Part shown: positions 47,326 to 60,943 of the stretch, one piece after another
Numbering within the stretch: the first letter of the stretch is position 1
Layout: every line of letters starts with the position of its first letter
DNA from: Anseranas semipalmata
Lineage: Eukaryota > Chordata > Aves > Anseriformes > Anseranatidae
Assembly: GCA_013399115.1 (NCBI GenBank)
Contig: VXAA01006526.1
Span: 320,962 to 384,961, forward strand
DNA length: 64,000 nucleotides
Reading direction: 5' to 3'
Program-made: the position numbers and the translations under genes
Notes under the pieces: generated by a model
The model's database searches: none
What the model saw: only the letters and a program-made list of their open reading frames with translations
Told to the model about the DNA's origin: nothing

Positions 47326-49649
47326 ACCCATCTGGTTATGCTGGAGGGTACAATGTTTGATGGCACAAAAGCAGGAGGAGCGTGAGGGAAAAGCACAGGA
47401 AAATGTCTGAACTGGAAATTGCCAAAATAAATACATCAGCAAATAGTTTTGCAGACAAAGGAGGCAAACGTATGACCTGCAGAGAGCTGTCATTTGCTCT
47501 GACTTTGACTGGAATATCTATGAAACATGGGAAAAGTATCTTTTCTGGAAAGCAACACAGAGTTGTTTCATTACGCTGGCTGCAGAACAAGACAATACAG
47601 AACATTCTGGATTTAGTTTTGGGAAATAAATATTTCTGTTGATATGATAAATCTGAGAATGAAAATCCCAGCAAAGTTCATACAAAGCAGAGGAGCCTAG
47701 AGCAGCCACATACCTACAGAAAAAGTGGAATTGTTCTTACATCCATAACAGCCACTTTTAAAAACTGGTGTTTTGTCAAGGCCATCATAGCTGCCTCATC
47801 CACTGGTTGCGTGAGCCATGGCCAGTCTGCCTACCTGAGGGTGTGCCCATAGCAGGACAATGAATGAAAGGCAAGAAGACAATGGATGAATAGATAGATG
47901 GATGCATGGATGAGAAAGAGAGAGAGACAGTAAGAGAATAATAGGTAGAGCTGTACAAGCACAGCCTGCAGATCCTGAATGTTTCTGGCATCCCCTGAGC
48001 AGGAGTTTTCAAGAAGCCTGCATGTGAACTGCACTGAAGGATGGCTGACGACCAGCTGCAGTTTCACAACATGCAAAACCTGTCCCCTCCTCATTCCAAG
48101 TTCCAGACAACTACATCAAGTACTGCTGTTACTTGGGGCTTTTAGCTATTATTTGCAAAAAAAAAGCTGTAAATTACAGATTTGTTATTTATCAAAATAT
48201 TCTTCAGGAATATAAATCTCATTCAAAGCCTTCCTGGAAGTTCTCCATGTATACAGAAGGCTTCTGGAAGGCCTTCAGAAATGAAGGATTATAGAACTGG
48301 GCACACTTTCCACCAACGCCTTTTAATTCACCAGCTGAGGCCGCTGCCTTGTCTCTTTTATTATCTGCAAAAGAAGGCATAGTAGCCATCCTCGTTAGCA
48401 CACAGCTGGGTCACAGGCAAAGATCAGAATGGCTGACAAGTCCTGCAACATATGGGAGGCTCGTTAGGCACAAAGGGGCAGTGTACTGTGAACGAGTCTG
48501 GGGTCTTGGCAAGAGCATAGTGTGCAGAGGATAAGTTCTATAAAATTGATTTTCCAATAGGGTTGGCGTTTTGGAGAGGGAAAGAAAAAGAGACAGCAGC
48601 AATGTGAAACCGTCAGATCACGTGCATTCTTACATATGAAAAAGGCTTGTGCTTATCTCAGGTTAGCAACAGGGTGCACAATTCTAGGGCTGATATCAAA
48701 GGCATTTTTTGTTTGCTTTATTTATTTAGCCACTTGCAAAAGATGCTGGGCTGTCAGCTCCAGAGGCTAAAGTCCTTTATTTATTTACTGAAAGGTACTG
48801 CATGGATAAATGCAGCACGAGTTTCCCTATATCACTGTGCCAGTGTGGCTCAGCCCTGATCTGGTTTCCACACTCATTCAGTACTTGCTAGAATAGTTAC
48901 CTAGGGAGCAAATGCTGCCAGCCACCATCGTGGTGTCTGTGATATGGAGCCCAGCCCAGTCAGAAGTTTACCAAGATAACCTCATCGTATCGCATGCCAA
49001 AGAGCCACAGACAGCGGTAGTACTGAAGGAATACGGCACTTATATAAGATACTGAAAATGCGAGGTAACCATCATCATGTTAGAATACATCCAACTATGG
49101 AATTTAGAAATTAAAAACTTCCTATCATATTATTATAGTGTTATACAACATCTAGATTCAATAGGCAGACTAAACAAAACCGAATAGCCAGCACATTGAA
49201 CTTCATCAGGGCATAGTTTTTTCAGTGAAGAATTCCGGTGGGAAGCAAGGACAGTACAGAAACCGAAGATACACTGAGAATGTGTATGGATGCATTCCAG
49301 CTCTAGGCGTGTACGCATGTGTCAGAAGTGTGTCACTTGCTAAGAGTGAAAATAAGGTCAGTGCAGATGAATTAGTATATGGGGAAAGGGCAAAAAGGAA
49401 ATCCATGTCAAATCAAGCTAAAAATAGATGCCTGAGTGGATGAGAAGGATGGCATAAGAAATGCAAACGGGAAAACTGCAGTGTCTGAGAACGAAAGCAG
49501 TCTCGCACAGGAAGTTAAAATGTTTTGAGAGCTCGATTGAAAATATTTTAAATATATGTGGCATTGAAGCTGGAAGAAAATGTTTTCCCTATTAATATAT
49601 GTAAGGTCTGGGGATTCACAAGTTCTCTGCAGCTGTGAAATTCAGATCC

Positions 49650-49705
49650 TCTCCCTTTTTCTCTCCCCATTTGTCTTTTCTTTTTCTCCCTCTCCCTCTC
49701 CTGTT
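49650..49705. repeat. Pyrimidine-rich tract
   Basis: About 55 bases almost entirely C and T on the plus strand (ctctccctttttctctcccc, tctttttctccctctccctc). It is low complexity; a polypyrimidine function is not shown. Confidence 0.8.
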
Positions 49706-52034
49706 CCATTTGTCGCATCTCAGATCCACAAGGAAGCTAAAGACTAGCAACTGCATTTGGAAAGCTCCTACCAAATGTCACAAGGCTTGCCATAAGTCAT
49801 TAGCAAGCAATTACAATAGCAGTTGCATCAGGTAATACTGAACTTATTTCAATTGGCGTTAGATTTGTAGAGATACAGACCTTATATTTATGCCTACAAA
49901 AAAGTGGCAACAACTCATTTTAACTTATTTTGGGATAGGGCAATAGCATACACACCTATTTTGCTACTCACTGTACAAAAACATAAAGAGAACCAGTCTG
50001 CCCATGCGAACTTCAGTCTAGAGAGAGCAGCCAGTTCCTCTGCAGCCGGTAGAGAGAAATAGCACATACTGAGTGACTCTTCCTGCTCATTCGGTGCATC
50101 TATTTTAAGTTAAAAAAAATTATCTCCTAGAGAAGGCTGTTTCTTTCCTTCACCTGTTGCTGATGGAAATTATGCCAAACTTCATATAGACATGTAACTT
50201 TTAGGCCTCAGAATAAGGAGATAATGATGTTGTCCTGTGTAATTTGTTCGACAGCACAGGCTATCTGGGTCAGCGCTGAGGAATGTTTGTGTTGCAACGA
50301 CTCTCAGACATGGCTGCGTTGGGCAGCAATCACTGCTGGCATTGACACTGCTGGGAAGGACACATTACAGAGCAGTTTGAAAAATGTCTGTTTCTCTTAG
50401 CCAACTGAAATCTGTAAATTTACAGTGACAATTCAAATACCAAAAGTTTTTGTTTCCAACAAATATTTCCATTTTGTGGCAATTCAGCTTCTTCTGAAAT
50501 TGACCTTTTCCTCAGAAAGTACACAGTACAAAATGCAAAAATAAGCAAACCAAGAGCTCACTTAGAAACACCATTTTCCATTAGAAGTAGTTTTAATGAA
50601 ATATATTCCATCAGCCTTAGTTGCTTTTGACCGTAAGCAAGTGATTCAGGTGCCTAAACATAGGATTCAGGCTCCATTTTAGAAACCCTTGAGGGCATGC
50701 AGGACACCTGCGTGGGGCTGGGTGATGGGATGTGCAGGACCCTCGCCTTCCTGGGGCGCAGCTGCGGCTGTGGAGGCACACTGGGGCATCTAGAATAGCA
50801 CTACGCACCCTTGTTCAGGCAGCTACTCTGACTGTCCTCAGAGCTACACAGTTTCATACAATAAAACATCCCATCTGATATTGTTATTAGAGGGCTATCA
50901 GTCTGAGAAAGGGGAGAGGCCCGTGCCCCAGCGTGTTAAAGTCTCACCCCGTACTCATGACATCCTTTTGGCCCCTCCCAGTTATGCACTGGAGCATCCA
51001 GAAATTCGTGCGCTGGCAGCTCCGTGCCGTGCCCTCCAACAAGTGCAGAGCCCTGGGTACTTGGCTCACCCACTACCTCCAGTGCCAAGTCCCAAAGCAA
51101 GAGGCAGGTTGCGCTCCAGGCACCCACGGCAAGGCACCGCGCTCTCCTGGGAGCTCTTCTAGCACGTGACATGCAGCCTCACCAGCCTGGCCAGAAAAAA
51201 GTGAAGTCTGGAATTTGGTAACCCGATTAGGCAAGAACAACATAGGGATAAATGGAGCTGTAGCTAGCAAGCTACTCCATGTAACTCCCCCTGAAGCTAT
51301 AAAAAGACAAGAAAGACTAATAATTGTCTGACTCAGCACTACAGGTTTTTAGAGTCACAGGATCAGAGGCAACACTAGAAAGCCATAAGCTGGAGAAGGA
51401 AAGAAGACAGAAGAATGTAATACAAAGTAATATAAATGGAATTTGTATTGTAGAGTTCTCTAGCCTGAAAAATGGAAACTCTTTTCCTCCTTCCTCCTTA
51501 TTTTACTGTTTTGGCTATAATCTTTGTAAAAAAAATAAATAATTGTCTCTTCTATAGAGACCCACCGGTTAGTGTCAGCAAGGAGTTGTTGGCCTGTCCT
51601 GGATTTCTGGGCTCTCTCTGTTCCTGCTTCAACTTGTCCTTTTCTGATGAAAGCTAGGATTTAGCTGTGTTGTTTAAGATCTGATGTTGCAACCAGAATA
51701 TGGGGTATGAACCTTCGGGACTTGGATTTGAATGTGACAGCAAATGGATCTGGTAAGAAAATTAGCTATATTTTCTTCTACATATTTTTTAAGGTGGAAG
51801 ATGATCTAAGGTTTAGCTTAAAAGTTTAATGAGCAAGGTTTAAGAAGGCTTAATGTGGAAGATTTTTTTAATTTATATTTGTTTTAGTAGAAATCTTATG
51901 CACAATGTGAACACTTGACTAGTCCTGCCAAAGTGCATAGGACTTTACAGGTAGTTGAAGAAACATACGTACCAAGGTACATTGCTGATGTCAATCACTG
52001 AACTATGACCAGCCTAAACTGTATCCTGATTATT

Positions 52035-52120
52035 GTCTTATCCCTTTACTCCTAAGTTACAAATTTTGGACTGAATATATGCCAGCTTTGTAAATTTACC
52101 CCAGTGAAGAATTTGGTCTT
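52035..52120. repeat. Possible third, strongly decayed copy of the same palindromic repeat
   Basis: The segments aaattttggactgaatatat, gccagctttgtaaatttacc and ccagtgaagaatttggtc resemble the ends and middle of the palindromic consensus, but pairing is poor. This is a weak call. Confidence 0.25.
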
Positions 52121-54228
52121 CACATTACAGAGAGAAACAAATAAAATCTCAGTATTGTGTTTGTGTTTGGATTGTTCCTTGTGTTTTTTTTAGTCTCTAT
52201 TTTATTTTTTATTTTTTCTTTTTGATCCAGTGATTCATTTATGAAAAAAGATGATGAGATTCAGGCTTCTGATGGTATTTGCATTACCCAGGAACTGAAG
52301 TACTCTGAGCAGGCCAGGACTTGCATAAAGATAAACACACATACCCAAAGTGAACACAAACACTTTAAACGTAGAAAAATATTAGAACTTGTGTCCCATG
52401 CTACTCACCGAGAAGACCTTCTGATGTCGATTTATGACTTTGTCACAATACTGTCTTCTCTGGCTTTTCTCAGAAGAAAACTTTTTCAAGAACTAAGTGA
52501 ATTAAAATCATAGGTAGTGTTGAAGTAAAAATGTTGTCCATACAGGTATGCACACAAATATAGATGCATATACATATATTTAGTAATCAGTTCTTATAGA
52601 TATTTGACTTAATTCCATCAGATTAGGTTATTTGATATTTAGTTTGTTTTGAGTTTGGATCTCCAGGGTAGATGCTGGACTCCAAATAATATAATTAGGT
52701 TGCAAAAGAGCACCAGCTTCTCAGCAGTTTACTGTCATTTTCTGAAATGTGCTTCCTGAGAGTCTTATGAAGATCTTCCATTCCCAATAAATTCAAAGCC
52801 GTGTGTCAGTTGCCAAATAAATTGTAAAAAGAAGGGAATTTCATGCATCTTTTTGAGAGTAATCTACTTATACAATTTCTTGACTCCTAGCTCAATATTT
52901 CTATCATTTTTGGTGCAACAGAATAAAGATCATATTTTATTCTAGTTACTAAATTTTGTCTATATATTATTAGACAGTTCAGTAGTAGTTTGATGTGCTT
53001 GTAACCAGAACATGGGCCAAAATAAGTAATGTTTTGTCATCAGAGAATTTCTGCTGCTTCAGAAGAAGTGATCTCACCTTCATAGCCAGCAATGATCTTA
53101 TATCTTACGTCTTCAGGCAAAACTTGGTCTCCTGTGGCCCCGCTAGAAAAGTGGCACATTTACTATTTGCTCTTTAAGCGGAATTTCAGTTGTGCTGGCT
53201 TTCTCTTTTGCTGCATAATAAATAAGGAATGCCTTCAAATTTTAGTTTTCCTCTTCATAAAAAAGAAATCTCTTTCTCATTTGGTGTAGAGACGCTTCAG
53301 ATGCTTTACTAACATTTTATTGTCTGCATCAGTAACAAATATGCTGTCTATTTGGAAACACGGTGGCTTCCATTAGACCGTCCTATTCATTTGACTCAAG
53401 TGGACAATAAAACATGCTGAATGACAGTGTGTCACTGATGACTACAGAGCTTTTAAGAAAGAAACCATTCTGCCTCCTGCCTCTTCATCAGTTTTCCTAT
53501 ATCCGAGTGTACCCCCCATCATTGTATTTTAATGGAGGCCTGGCCCTTTTGATATATTTCTGTTACTTTTTAGTGATTAGCCCAGTGTAAAGGCTTGCCA
53601 GATAAAGCTGATTACATTATTTTTCCAAAGGGGAACGTGGGTACCAAGATCTCAAGGATTAGAACCCTGCTGTTGGAAAATGTTGGTTAACTGTATTTTT
53701 GGTAAATTATTCTGGTGCATTTGAAAAGCATTGGAAAACTGGGTGAGGTTCTTTAAAAAAAATATTGCTGCTCTAAGCATAGAAGGAGGAGGTGACTGCG
53801 AACCAGTGCTGCGTGCTGAATCTGTGACTCAGATTAGGTCTATAAATTGGCGGGATGAGGTATCTGGTGTGGTAACAAAAGGCATTTCTTCCTCTCAGGT
53901 TGGAGTTTGCCACGTTGCAGCAGCATGGTACAAAGGCAGCATTACTTACAATCCCCTTTTTACTGACACAGTGCATAGGCTTTGTATGCTGCATGAGGTT
54001 TTATTTGCATTCATTTTTTATTTTATTCAGTCCTTCTAGTCAAGCAGAAGTATAAGCGACAGTAATCCCTCGCTAGTAATTAGACATGGTACTTCGGCAA
54101 CTCCTGCCTGCCTTATATCTGGTTTTCTGGAGTCCATCAGAGGTCCCTTATCCTGAGGGATCCCCTGGGGCTTCAGATGCCCTTCAGATATTAGATATCA
54201 ATTTATGATTTTCAAGGAGACACAGGAC

Positions 54229-54273
54229 TTTTTTTTTTTTTCTGAACTGCAAATATTTTTTTTTTTTTTCCCC
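54229..54273. repeat. Paired poly-T tracts
   Basis: Two T runs of roughly 13 bases each, separated by ctgaactgcaaatatt. This is low-complexity DNA. Confidence 0.85.
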
Positions 54274-55619
54274 CATTTATTATGTATTTCTTCTATGGGG
54301 AAGGAATCAAATTCCAAGTATATTGAAAATACTCCCCCCTTTCTCAATACTTATATTTTGTTCCTTAATTAGAGAGTCAGCAAGTGGCAAGAGGCTGTAA
54401 GTTGGATGAGCTGGCCTCCTTTCCAGAAATTGGTTTGTGAAGAGCTGGCCACAAGCTGTTTGCTATGGAGGTTTTCATGTGAGTGCTTTTTAAGACGGAA
54501 GACCATACACAACATTATTACAGAAATATACGGTGCTCTAGTGAACACATCCCTCACACGCTCCGTGATGTCTACGTTGTGTTCAGCCGTGCCGACCACA
54601 GCCTCTACCTCAAGCAGGTAAGATCTATGAGACAGCAAGCTCTTTGGGAGAGGCAGCATCTTTTCTCTATGTGTGAGTGCAAGACATAGCATGATCGTGA
54701 CATCTAGAAGCTACGGCAGCATTTTTAGGACCAGACTGTGAATCTCTTAACTGTTGTAATAAGCCATTGCTTACCCAAATGACCTCTGTGAAAACGGTGT
54801 TTGCAATACAGACCACAATAAACAATAACAACAGAAATAAAAACAACAATGCATTTCTATGGCTGCTTCACTTTTCTATTACATGGCAGACATTCAGGTG
54901 CTACAAGATGGATATGGTATATAATACAGATGTATTGTGTTTGGAAGTGGTAATAATGGCAGCACACGTGAGGTAACTATAAGTGAACTATTCTGCAGAG
55001 TGATGGTAGCGTGTGCTCAGAATGTTACATCTCCACCTTCTAAAATTACACGGGCTATTTACAACACCTCTTGGTCGAGCAGGGGTTTATTTATGTTGCT
55101 ACATGTCCAGCTAAATGTTAAATATGACGTCATGCCATATTGCTCCATCTCTGCTTGAAGTTACGAGTGGCAAGACATACAGAACTTTCTTTTGTGACAT
55201 TCCCATCTACAGATATGTGTGAATTGATAGAAATAACCTTTTGTAATACCCACAATTTTCTGTAGTTCTAATTTTTATTGTGCCTGCTGCCTGAAAGATG
55301 ATAAGACTTATTCATAGAATTCACACTCCAGTGGTTTGATAAATATATAACAGTCTGAAAAGGAGTTTCTTGGTGCAGTGCATGTTATTCATCAGGTCTT
55401 AGTTTTCCTTGCGTTTGGTTCTAAGGTTTTTTCTTCTATTACTTTTATTTTTTTATTTGACATTTTTTGTCTGACTTCTCTGATCCTTTTCCTACCAGTA
55501 TCTACAAGGAAAAATAGCACTTGGGACTACTAAAACTAAATATGGCGTGACAAAAAATATGTTTATATACCTTTATTATATTATCTCTTATTCTCTATCT
55601 GACAAATGAGGAGGAGAGA

Positions 55620-56200
55620 GTATTGTAAAGTGATATTCTATAGCAGGCACAACGCTTATCAGTTATTTTCCTTTGACCTTCTGCCTTAGAAAATTAATTC
55701 ACTTGAGCTGTTCGTACGCTAGAACATTAGGGAAAAAATAATGTTAGCACTAGTGAATATAATCTCTGCAGGAAAGCTGGGCAATTATTCAACGGTCTAA
55801 TCTTATCTCTTGTTTCATTTTTATATGGCAAGCCTACATTTAAAGTATTAGATATACTGTGCTTCTGCTCGGTACCTTCAAGCCACAGTAAATAATGCCG
55901 CTAAGTGCCACCATGAGTGAAAGAGCTTATAATGAGAAGTGTGAGTAGACATGTGCGCCATTCATCATCCTGCTCAGTCCGATATTGGGGCTCTTTTTAT
56001 CAGCAGTATTCCTAGCAGTGTCATCACCTCTGGTATAAATCTTCTGTCAGTGTCTGTCGTCCCCGTGCCCTATTAAACTCATGCTCTCACATAATCACTG
56101 GATGACCTTTGGATGTCTTTCATTAACCTCTGACCCGAACCCTGCTGGCTTCTTGTTGGTAGGTAAATCTATAACATGACTTTTGCTTATGACTCAACCT
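55620..56200. promoter_or_regulatory. Candidate conserved noncoding block with nuclear-receptor half-sites
   Basis: About 580 bases of unique low-ORF DNA with TTTGACCTT near 55672-55680, GATGACCTTTG near 56.10 kb and CTCTGACCC near 56.13 kb. These are TGACCT/TGACCC-type half-sites. The dense word variety without repeats looks like conserved noncoding DNA, but conservation is not shown. Confidence 0.22.
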
Positions 56201-56576
56201 TTATCCTTGCTTAATAGTCATGCCTTTCAATTTTTTTTTTATTGTTCTGGAGCAAAAAGATAGTTACAATCTTAAACAACAGCTTGGGTTTCAAAGGTAG
56301 GAACACAATGTTCACCTAGGTGTCTGCTAATAGACTTTCTCATATTTTCCACTGCTGCTTACTGAAACTTATTAGTTATCAATTGATGCAAGATGTTAGC
56401 CTCGTAAATATTTTTTTTTTTTCTGACAGAGGTTTGCTTTCTCTCAGATATTTTCTTCTTGCTGTGTTCACCTAATCAGGGATTAGGGTTGATTAATTAA
56501 AATTAAATTGTGCAGCTGTGGCACAGCTCAGCCTAAAATTCAGAGATGCTGGAGATGCCACTAGCTTTTTCACAGC

Positions 56577-56593
56577 AATAATAATAATAATAT
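56577..56593. repeat. Short (ATA)n repeat
   Basis: About five to six ATA units near 56.58 kb, followed by an imperfect attaat tail. Confidence 0.85.
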
Positions 56594-56669
56594 TAATGTA
56601 GGATTTTTTTTCTCTTGAAGATCAACATGGGCTGGAAGGGAGTTGCTCCAGAGCTCCACGTTGACAATG

Positions 56670-56760
56670 TCTTACTGCAGAGCCTTGGTCAAGCCACTTG
56701 CTTTTTCTATGACTCATTCACCTCACTTGTAAAATGGGCCTTGGTAAAACTCCACTCTGC
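56670..56760 (+). mobile_element. MIR-like SINE relic
   Basis: The stretch reads ccttggtcaagccacttg, then cattcacctcacttgtaaaatggg. This parallels the MIR core (ccttgggcaagtcactta ... cctcatctgtaaaatggg) in order and spacing. It is an ancient tRNA-derived SINE fragment with no intact head or tail. Confidence 0.75.
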
Positions 56761-59533
56761 AGAGTGAAACATGAAAAATGGCTTCTATTTACCCAGCTGA
56801 TCTCCTCTCATGTGCTTGGGAATCACCCTGATACTCTTATTAACCCTGCTCAGCTAAATATGTGTACAGTGTTAAGAGTGGGCTGAATTATATTTCCCCT
56901 CCGTCATCCCCACCCACCCCACAAATGTGACCCTAATTACAGTTAGCTATAATTAGTTCCAATTAGCTAAAATTCTTTGTGGTTGTATTCCTGCAAATGC
57001 ATTGATGACACTGGTATCCAAAAGAGCAAATGGCTATGGTTTGGAAGTGGGGGGCCATGGACAATTTTTGCACTGAGCAGCACCCCATTTGCAGGGGATC
57101 TACTGAACGTGCTCGGCGTCTTGGCAAGGAAACAGGAGAGGGGAAATGGATATGGCAGCAAGGGATGCGATGTGGGTATTGCCTGGAAGGGAGGCTGTGG
57201 GGACAGAACAGGCAGGATAATTTTGCATAGGGGCTGTCTGCGAGGTGCTGCAGTCCTACTCCAGTCTTTTGGTTGACCACGGAACAGAAAGGAGCACAGA
57301 AGGAAAATTAATGTAAAAGTCAGAATGAAAGTATGTAGGACAGCTTTTGCGTTTTCTGGTAAAATGCTGTAAATCATCCTTGGGCAATGTTAAAATAAGA
57401 AAAGATCGGATGACATCTCCTCCTCAACTTTATATTTACCTTTAATGGTGTTTTAAGGGTGTTTTAGAAGACTTGTGGACTTTTAATTAATTCAACTAAC
57501 TTGTGTAACAGCAACAACGTTTCCTGAACCATATAATGCACACACATTCACAAAATCCGTGTCTTGATGATTTTGCCATCTAGAAAGCTAAAGCAAAATG
57601 CCAATATTTTTTTCCTGAGTTTTTCTCTCTCCATTTCTTTTTACTGTGTTCAAGTATGGCAAGTAAATTATACTTCTATTTCCTGCTACAGTCTGAGGCT
57701 GTCTCCTCACAGTTGGAGGGCCCATCTCCTCTCAGCTCGTGACCAAACACCATCAAAATGGGGAAAATTTCAGGGAATTGGGAATAGACAGATAAGAAGT
57801 TTGTCTCTTCTTTAATTTACTACGTTTGATATAGCATTTACTCCTTGTTTTTATCTGTGTTGTCCTCAGTTCTCCTTTCTCTCTGGCTTCATTTTCTTCT
57901 ACACTTGGATATGTCTCTTTTGATATCAAAAGGGGTAAATAATCACATTTTGATATTTTTATCACATACCTGCACCTGGTGACAGGTGGAACAAGCTGTC
58001 CGAAATCCCTGCAAGTACCTCAGTGATGAGCCATGGAAGTGTTGCATTTCCCCAGGATGATCTGTAAAGTGCAGCATCCTTCTGTGGTCCAGGAGGCAGC
58101 TCCACACTCAAATGGATTTGGCTTTGTTTGACAGGTCCAGAGAAGAGACCAGATTGTACCTGAAGGGGCAGAGGCCTGTTATTTACACTGACTGAAGTGA
58201 ATACATAAATGAGAGAAGAATTTGGACTTCCTTTAAGACCGTGTTTTGAACTCCTCACTCAGTTCTAACATGGAGAACTGGGACACAGTGATTATTATTT
58301 ATGGCTGTTGTTGTGCATGTCTGGTTCTACCAACCTGGTACAAAGGTAAAGTGTACAAAATCCCCACCACGAGATGTCTGGTGGGTAGGTGTACAAAGCA
58401 AGGTGAATAAAGTCACAAAAGCACAGGAGTAGAATGGGAAATAAAGGCTTGGAGAAAGTTTTCAGGGTGGAATTTGGCTGAATGTAGTTTAGAACCTTTG
58501 GAAGAAAAGTGGATTTTGAGAAGAAACCTATAGAGTAAGTACTCTATCCCTTAGGTGGCTCAGTCCCACAGGCCTGAGTGGGCTTTTGATCTGGCTGGGG
58601 AGGAGCAGAAGTTTTTTGACTGATGAAGACAACTGAGAGGATTTGGGATAGCAGCAAGGAAACACAAATGGGTGGTTAATTATGTGACCCACAGGGAGCA
58701 CTGGAAGACATTAATGGGTATAAAGAGGCCATATTTCCATAAATGACCATTAGTCTTCCGCAAATGTTCCTTGAAATGTAAAGAAATGATTTTCTCTCTC
58801 CAATTAATCATCCTGGAAATTCTCCTTCGTGTAATCTTGAAAACACCGGAGAGGACTTAGTATCAGCAAATGTTGCCAGATGTACAAAATGGCAGAGTAA
58901 TGTGTTGTATAAAATGATTTTGGGTGGCAGAAACTGGATAGCAAGCCAAGAATTCTGCACCAACATCTGAGCTTTTCTATGAGAGGCGTTGCCAGCCTCT
59001 GGAGGGAGCACTGGATAATTTATAGGTTAACATTTTCTTTTTATGTGAATAGCATTTTTTCTCATTTATAGTTAATTAGGTTAAGCATGCATGGGGAGCG
59101 AGGGAGGAAAGACTTTCAGAGAGAATCTAAACGATTAGTAATTTCAATGAAGTAAAAGAATCTGCTAAAAGATGTAGCTCTGGAATTAAATATGTTGCTA
59201 TAACAAGTGTAAGTATCAGATAGGAATTTTAAAGGTTCTTAGATTAATTATAGCAGCAGCATAAAAAGAGGTAGAGCATATTTACAGATTTGGCACGTGG
59301 ATTCTTTTCACAAGCAGCTGCTGCTTTATTTTACTAGAGGAGTAGAAGTTATTTGTCCCACCATTTCATGGGTTTGCATCTTTTGCACACGTTTCTTGCC
59401 TCAGGGGTTTTGGCTCACATACAGGATCAGTCAAGGTAAGCTACCAAGTAAAATGAACGTTGACTTAACCACTAAGTTTCTTCAAATCTTTTTCCCTGTA
59501 TAAGATCCTCTTGATGCTTCCCGGATAGCTGAA

Positions 59534-59537
<4 letters not shown>

Positions 59538-59570
<33 letters not shown>
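59538..59570. repeat. (TTA)11 microsatellite
   Basis: Eleven uninterrupted TTA units followed by TTTT, in intergenic DNA. It is the longest perfect trinucleotide repeat in the window and a likely length polymorphism. Confidence 0.97.
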
Positions 59571-59572
<2 letters not shown>

Positions 59573-60108
59573 TTGCAGATTCTGTGTCTGTCTATACACA
59601 GCAAGCAGGACAGCTGAAGTTCCTCCTTGGCAGCACTGGACCACGGGCTCCATCCTGTCCTGTGGGCCTGTGTGCCAGCACAGCTGCCTGGTGCCCCTGT
59701 GCACGACTCATTCACTGCTCCCCAGGGCGATGCAGCCGTCGTGTCCAGAGCTCTCTCCTTCCAGCACATCCATGATAAGCGAGAGAGAATTTTGCAAGAA
59801 GGAGGACGTTTCTGAATAATTAGCTAAAAATACATTTCCAGCTGGAATGCCTTCCACTATATATTTTTTTTAAAAACTCTCAGAACTGTTTTTAACTAAT
59901 TTTCAGTTTCCTTTGCAGGTTACCCTTAAGCACGGGGTGCAGTTTTTTGAATGTAAGCATGTAAGTCCAAATTTACACACTTTATCTGAGGGATCTGCTG
60001 TACAAGGTCTCCCAGCTGAAGAGTGTGCAGTACTTCTGAAAATCAGGCAGAACTTGGAGTTAGATACTAAATATAGATTTAACAGTTTATTCCCTGACAC
60101 CCAAATAA

Positions 60109-60150
60109 TTCAAGAAGTGAATGATTTATGATTTCAAGAATTGAATGATT
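60109..60150. repeat. 18-base tandem direct repeat, one mismatch
   Basis: TTCAAGAAGTGAATGATT (60109-60126) and TTCAAGAATTGAATGATT (60133-60150) have a period of 24 bases. Confidence 0.95.
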
Positions 60151-60912
60151 ATTTATACTGGAAAACACTATCATTTTTATTGCATATGAACAGTTCCACA
60201 TGGAGAGTTATTCAAAGTAGCCTAATGTTTGTGCTATGCCGATAAAAATCAGTTTCTTTTTCTAGACAGGGATCTTTAAAATAGCCTAAAGGAACTGAAT
60301 GTGAGCACCAGAGAAAGTCAGGCAGAGATAAACACCTAATTCCTTTACTCCTTTCAGAAAATCCCAGTGTTTATTGGCTTACCCTAGCTGCAAGTTAAGC
60401 CCAGCCGAGGCTGCGGGTTGCGCAACAGCAGCACAGTCTGCAGCCATCTCTGTTGGGTGACTCAGAGGAAGGCTCCCTGGCTTGTTCAGATTTACTCCAT
60501 CCACGTGCTTTTGTATTTAAAATTAAAATAAAGTAGGCGCAGACTGCGTGTGGCTGCCTGGTGCATGGGATGTGGTCAAGGAGCGGCTGGGCAGCCGGGG
60601 CAGAGCCAAGCTGAGCGCAGCAGGAAGCCCAGGCCAGAGGCCTGGATCCGGAACCAGGCAGAGCAAACGAGCGCAGCCCTGAACTGCGCTGACGCAACAG
60701 CCTCTTAGGAGCTCTCTCAGGTTCCTCTGGCGTGACACGCCGTGCAACAAGTTTAAATGCCTTGCCTGGAGTCATGCCGTGAAGCGGGAGCAGATGCAGT
60801 GCGAGAGCAGAGGTGTCTGACTCAGAGCCCCGTCACCTGAACCACAGCCCTGCTATTACAGGCCAAAGGGAGTGCTTTCACACACACCAGGAGAGAAGTC
60901 AGAGAAAACAAG

Positions 60913-60943
60913 TTTATCCAAGCTCACAGTGAGCTCGGATAAA
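60913..60943. repeat. 31-base near-perfect palindrome
   Basis: The left arm 60913-60927 reads TTTATCCAAGCTCAC and the right arm 60929-60943 reads GTGAGCTCGGATAAA. They are separated by one base, with 14 of 15 positions pairing (one A/C mismatch). It is in intergenic DNA with no gene nearby. Confidence 0.95.

Larger units (their letters stand above)
45621..55619. other. Intergenic DNA upstream of INSIG2
   Basis: AT-rich with no recognised exon. Contents are an AT-rich patch with recurring TTCATTAT words at about 46.24-46.32 kb, MITE-like relics at 47.25 and 52.05 kb, a pyrimidine tract at 49.65 kb and poly-T tracts at 54.23 kb. An exact TGTCAATCA (PBX-PREP type) lies at 51989-51997. A 90-codon frame at 52241-52513 has no recognised relatives. 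Confidence 0.65.

Noticed and set aside
52241..52513. 90-codon Lys/Glu-rich frame as a possible CCDC93 or other exon
   Set aside because: It does not match anything I know of CCDC93 or another family, and no paired splice sites make a coherent exon.
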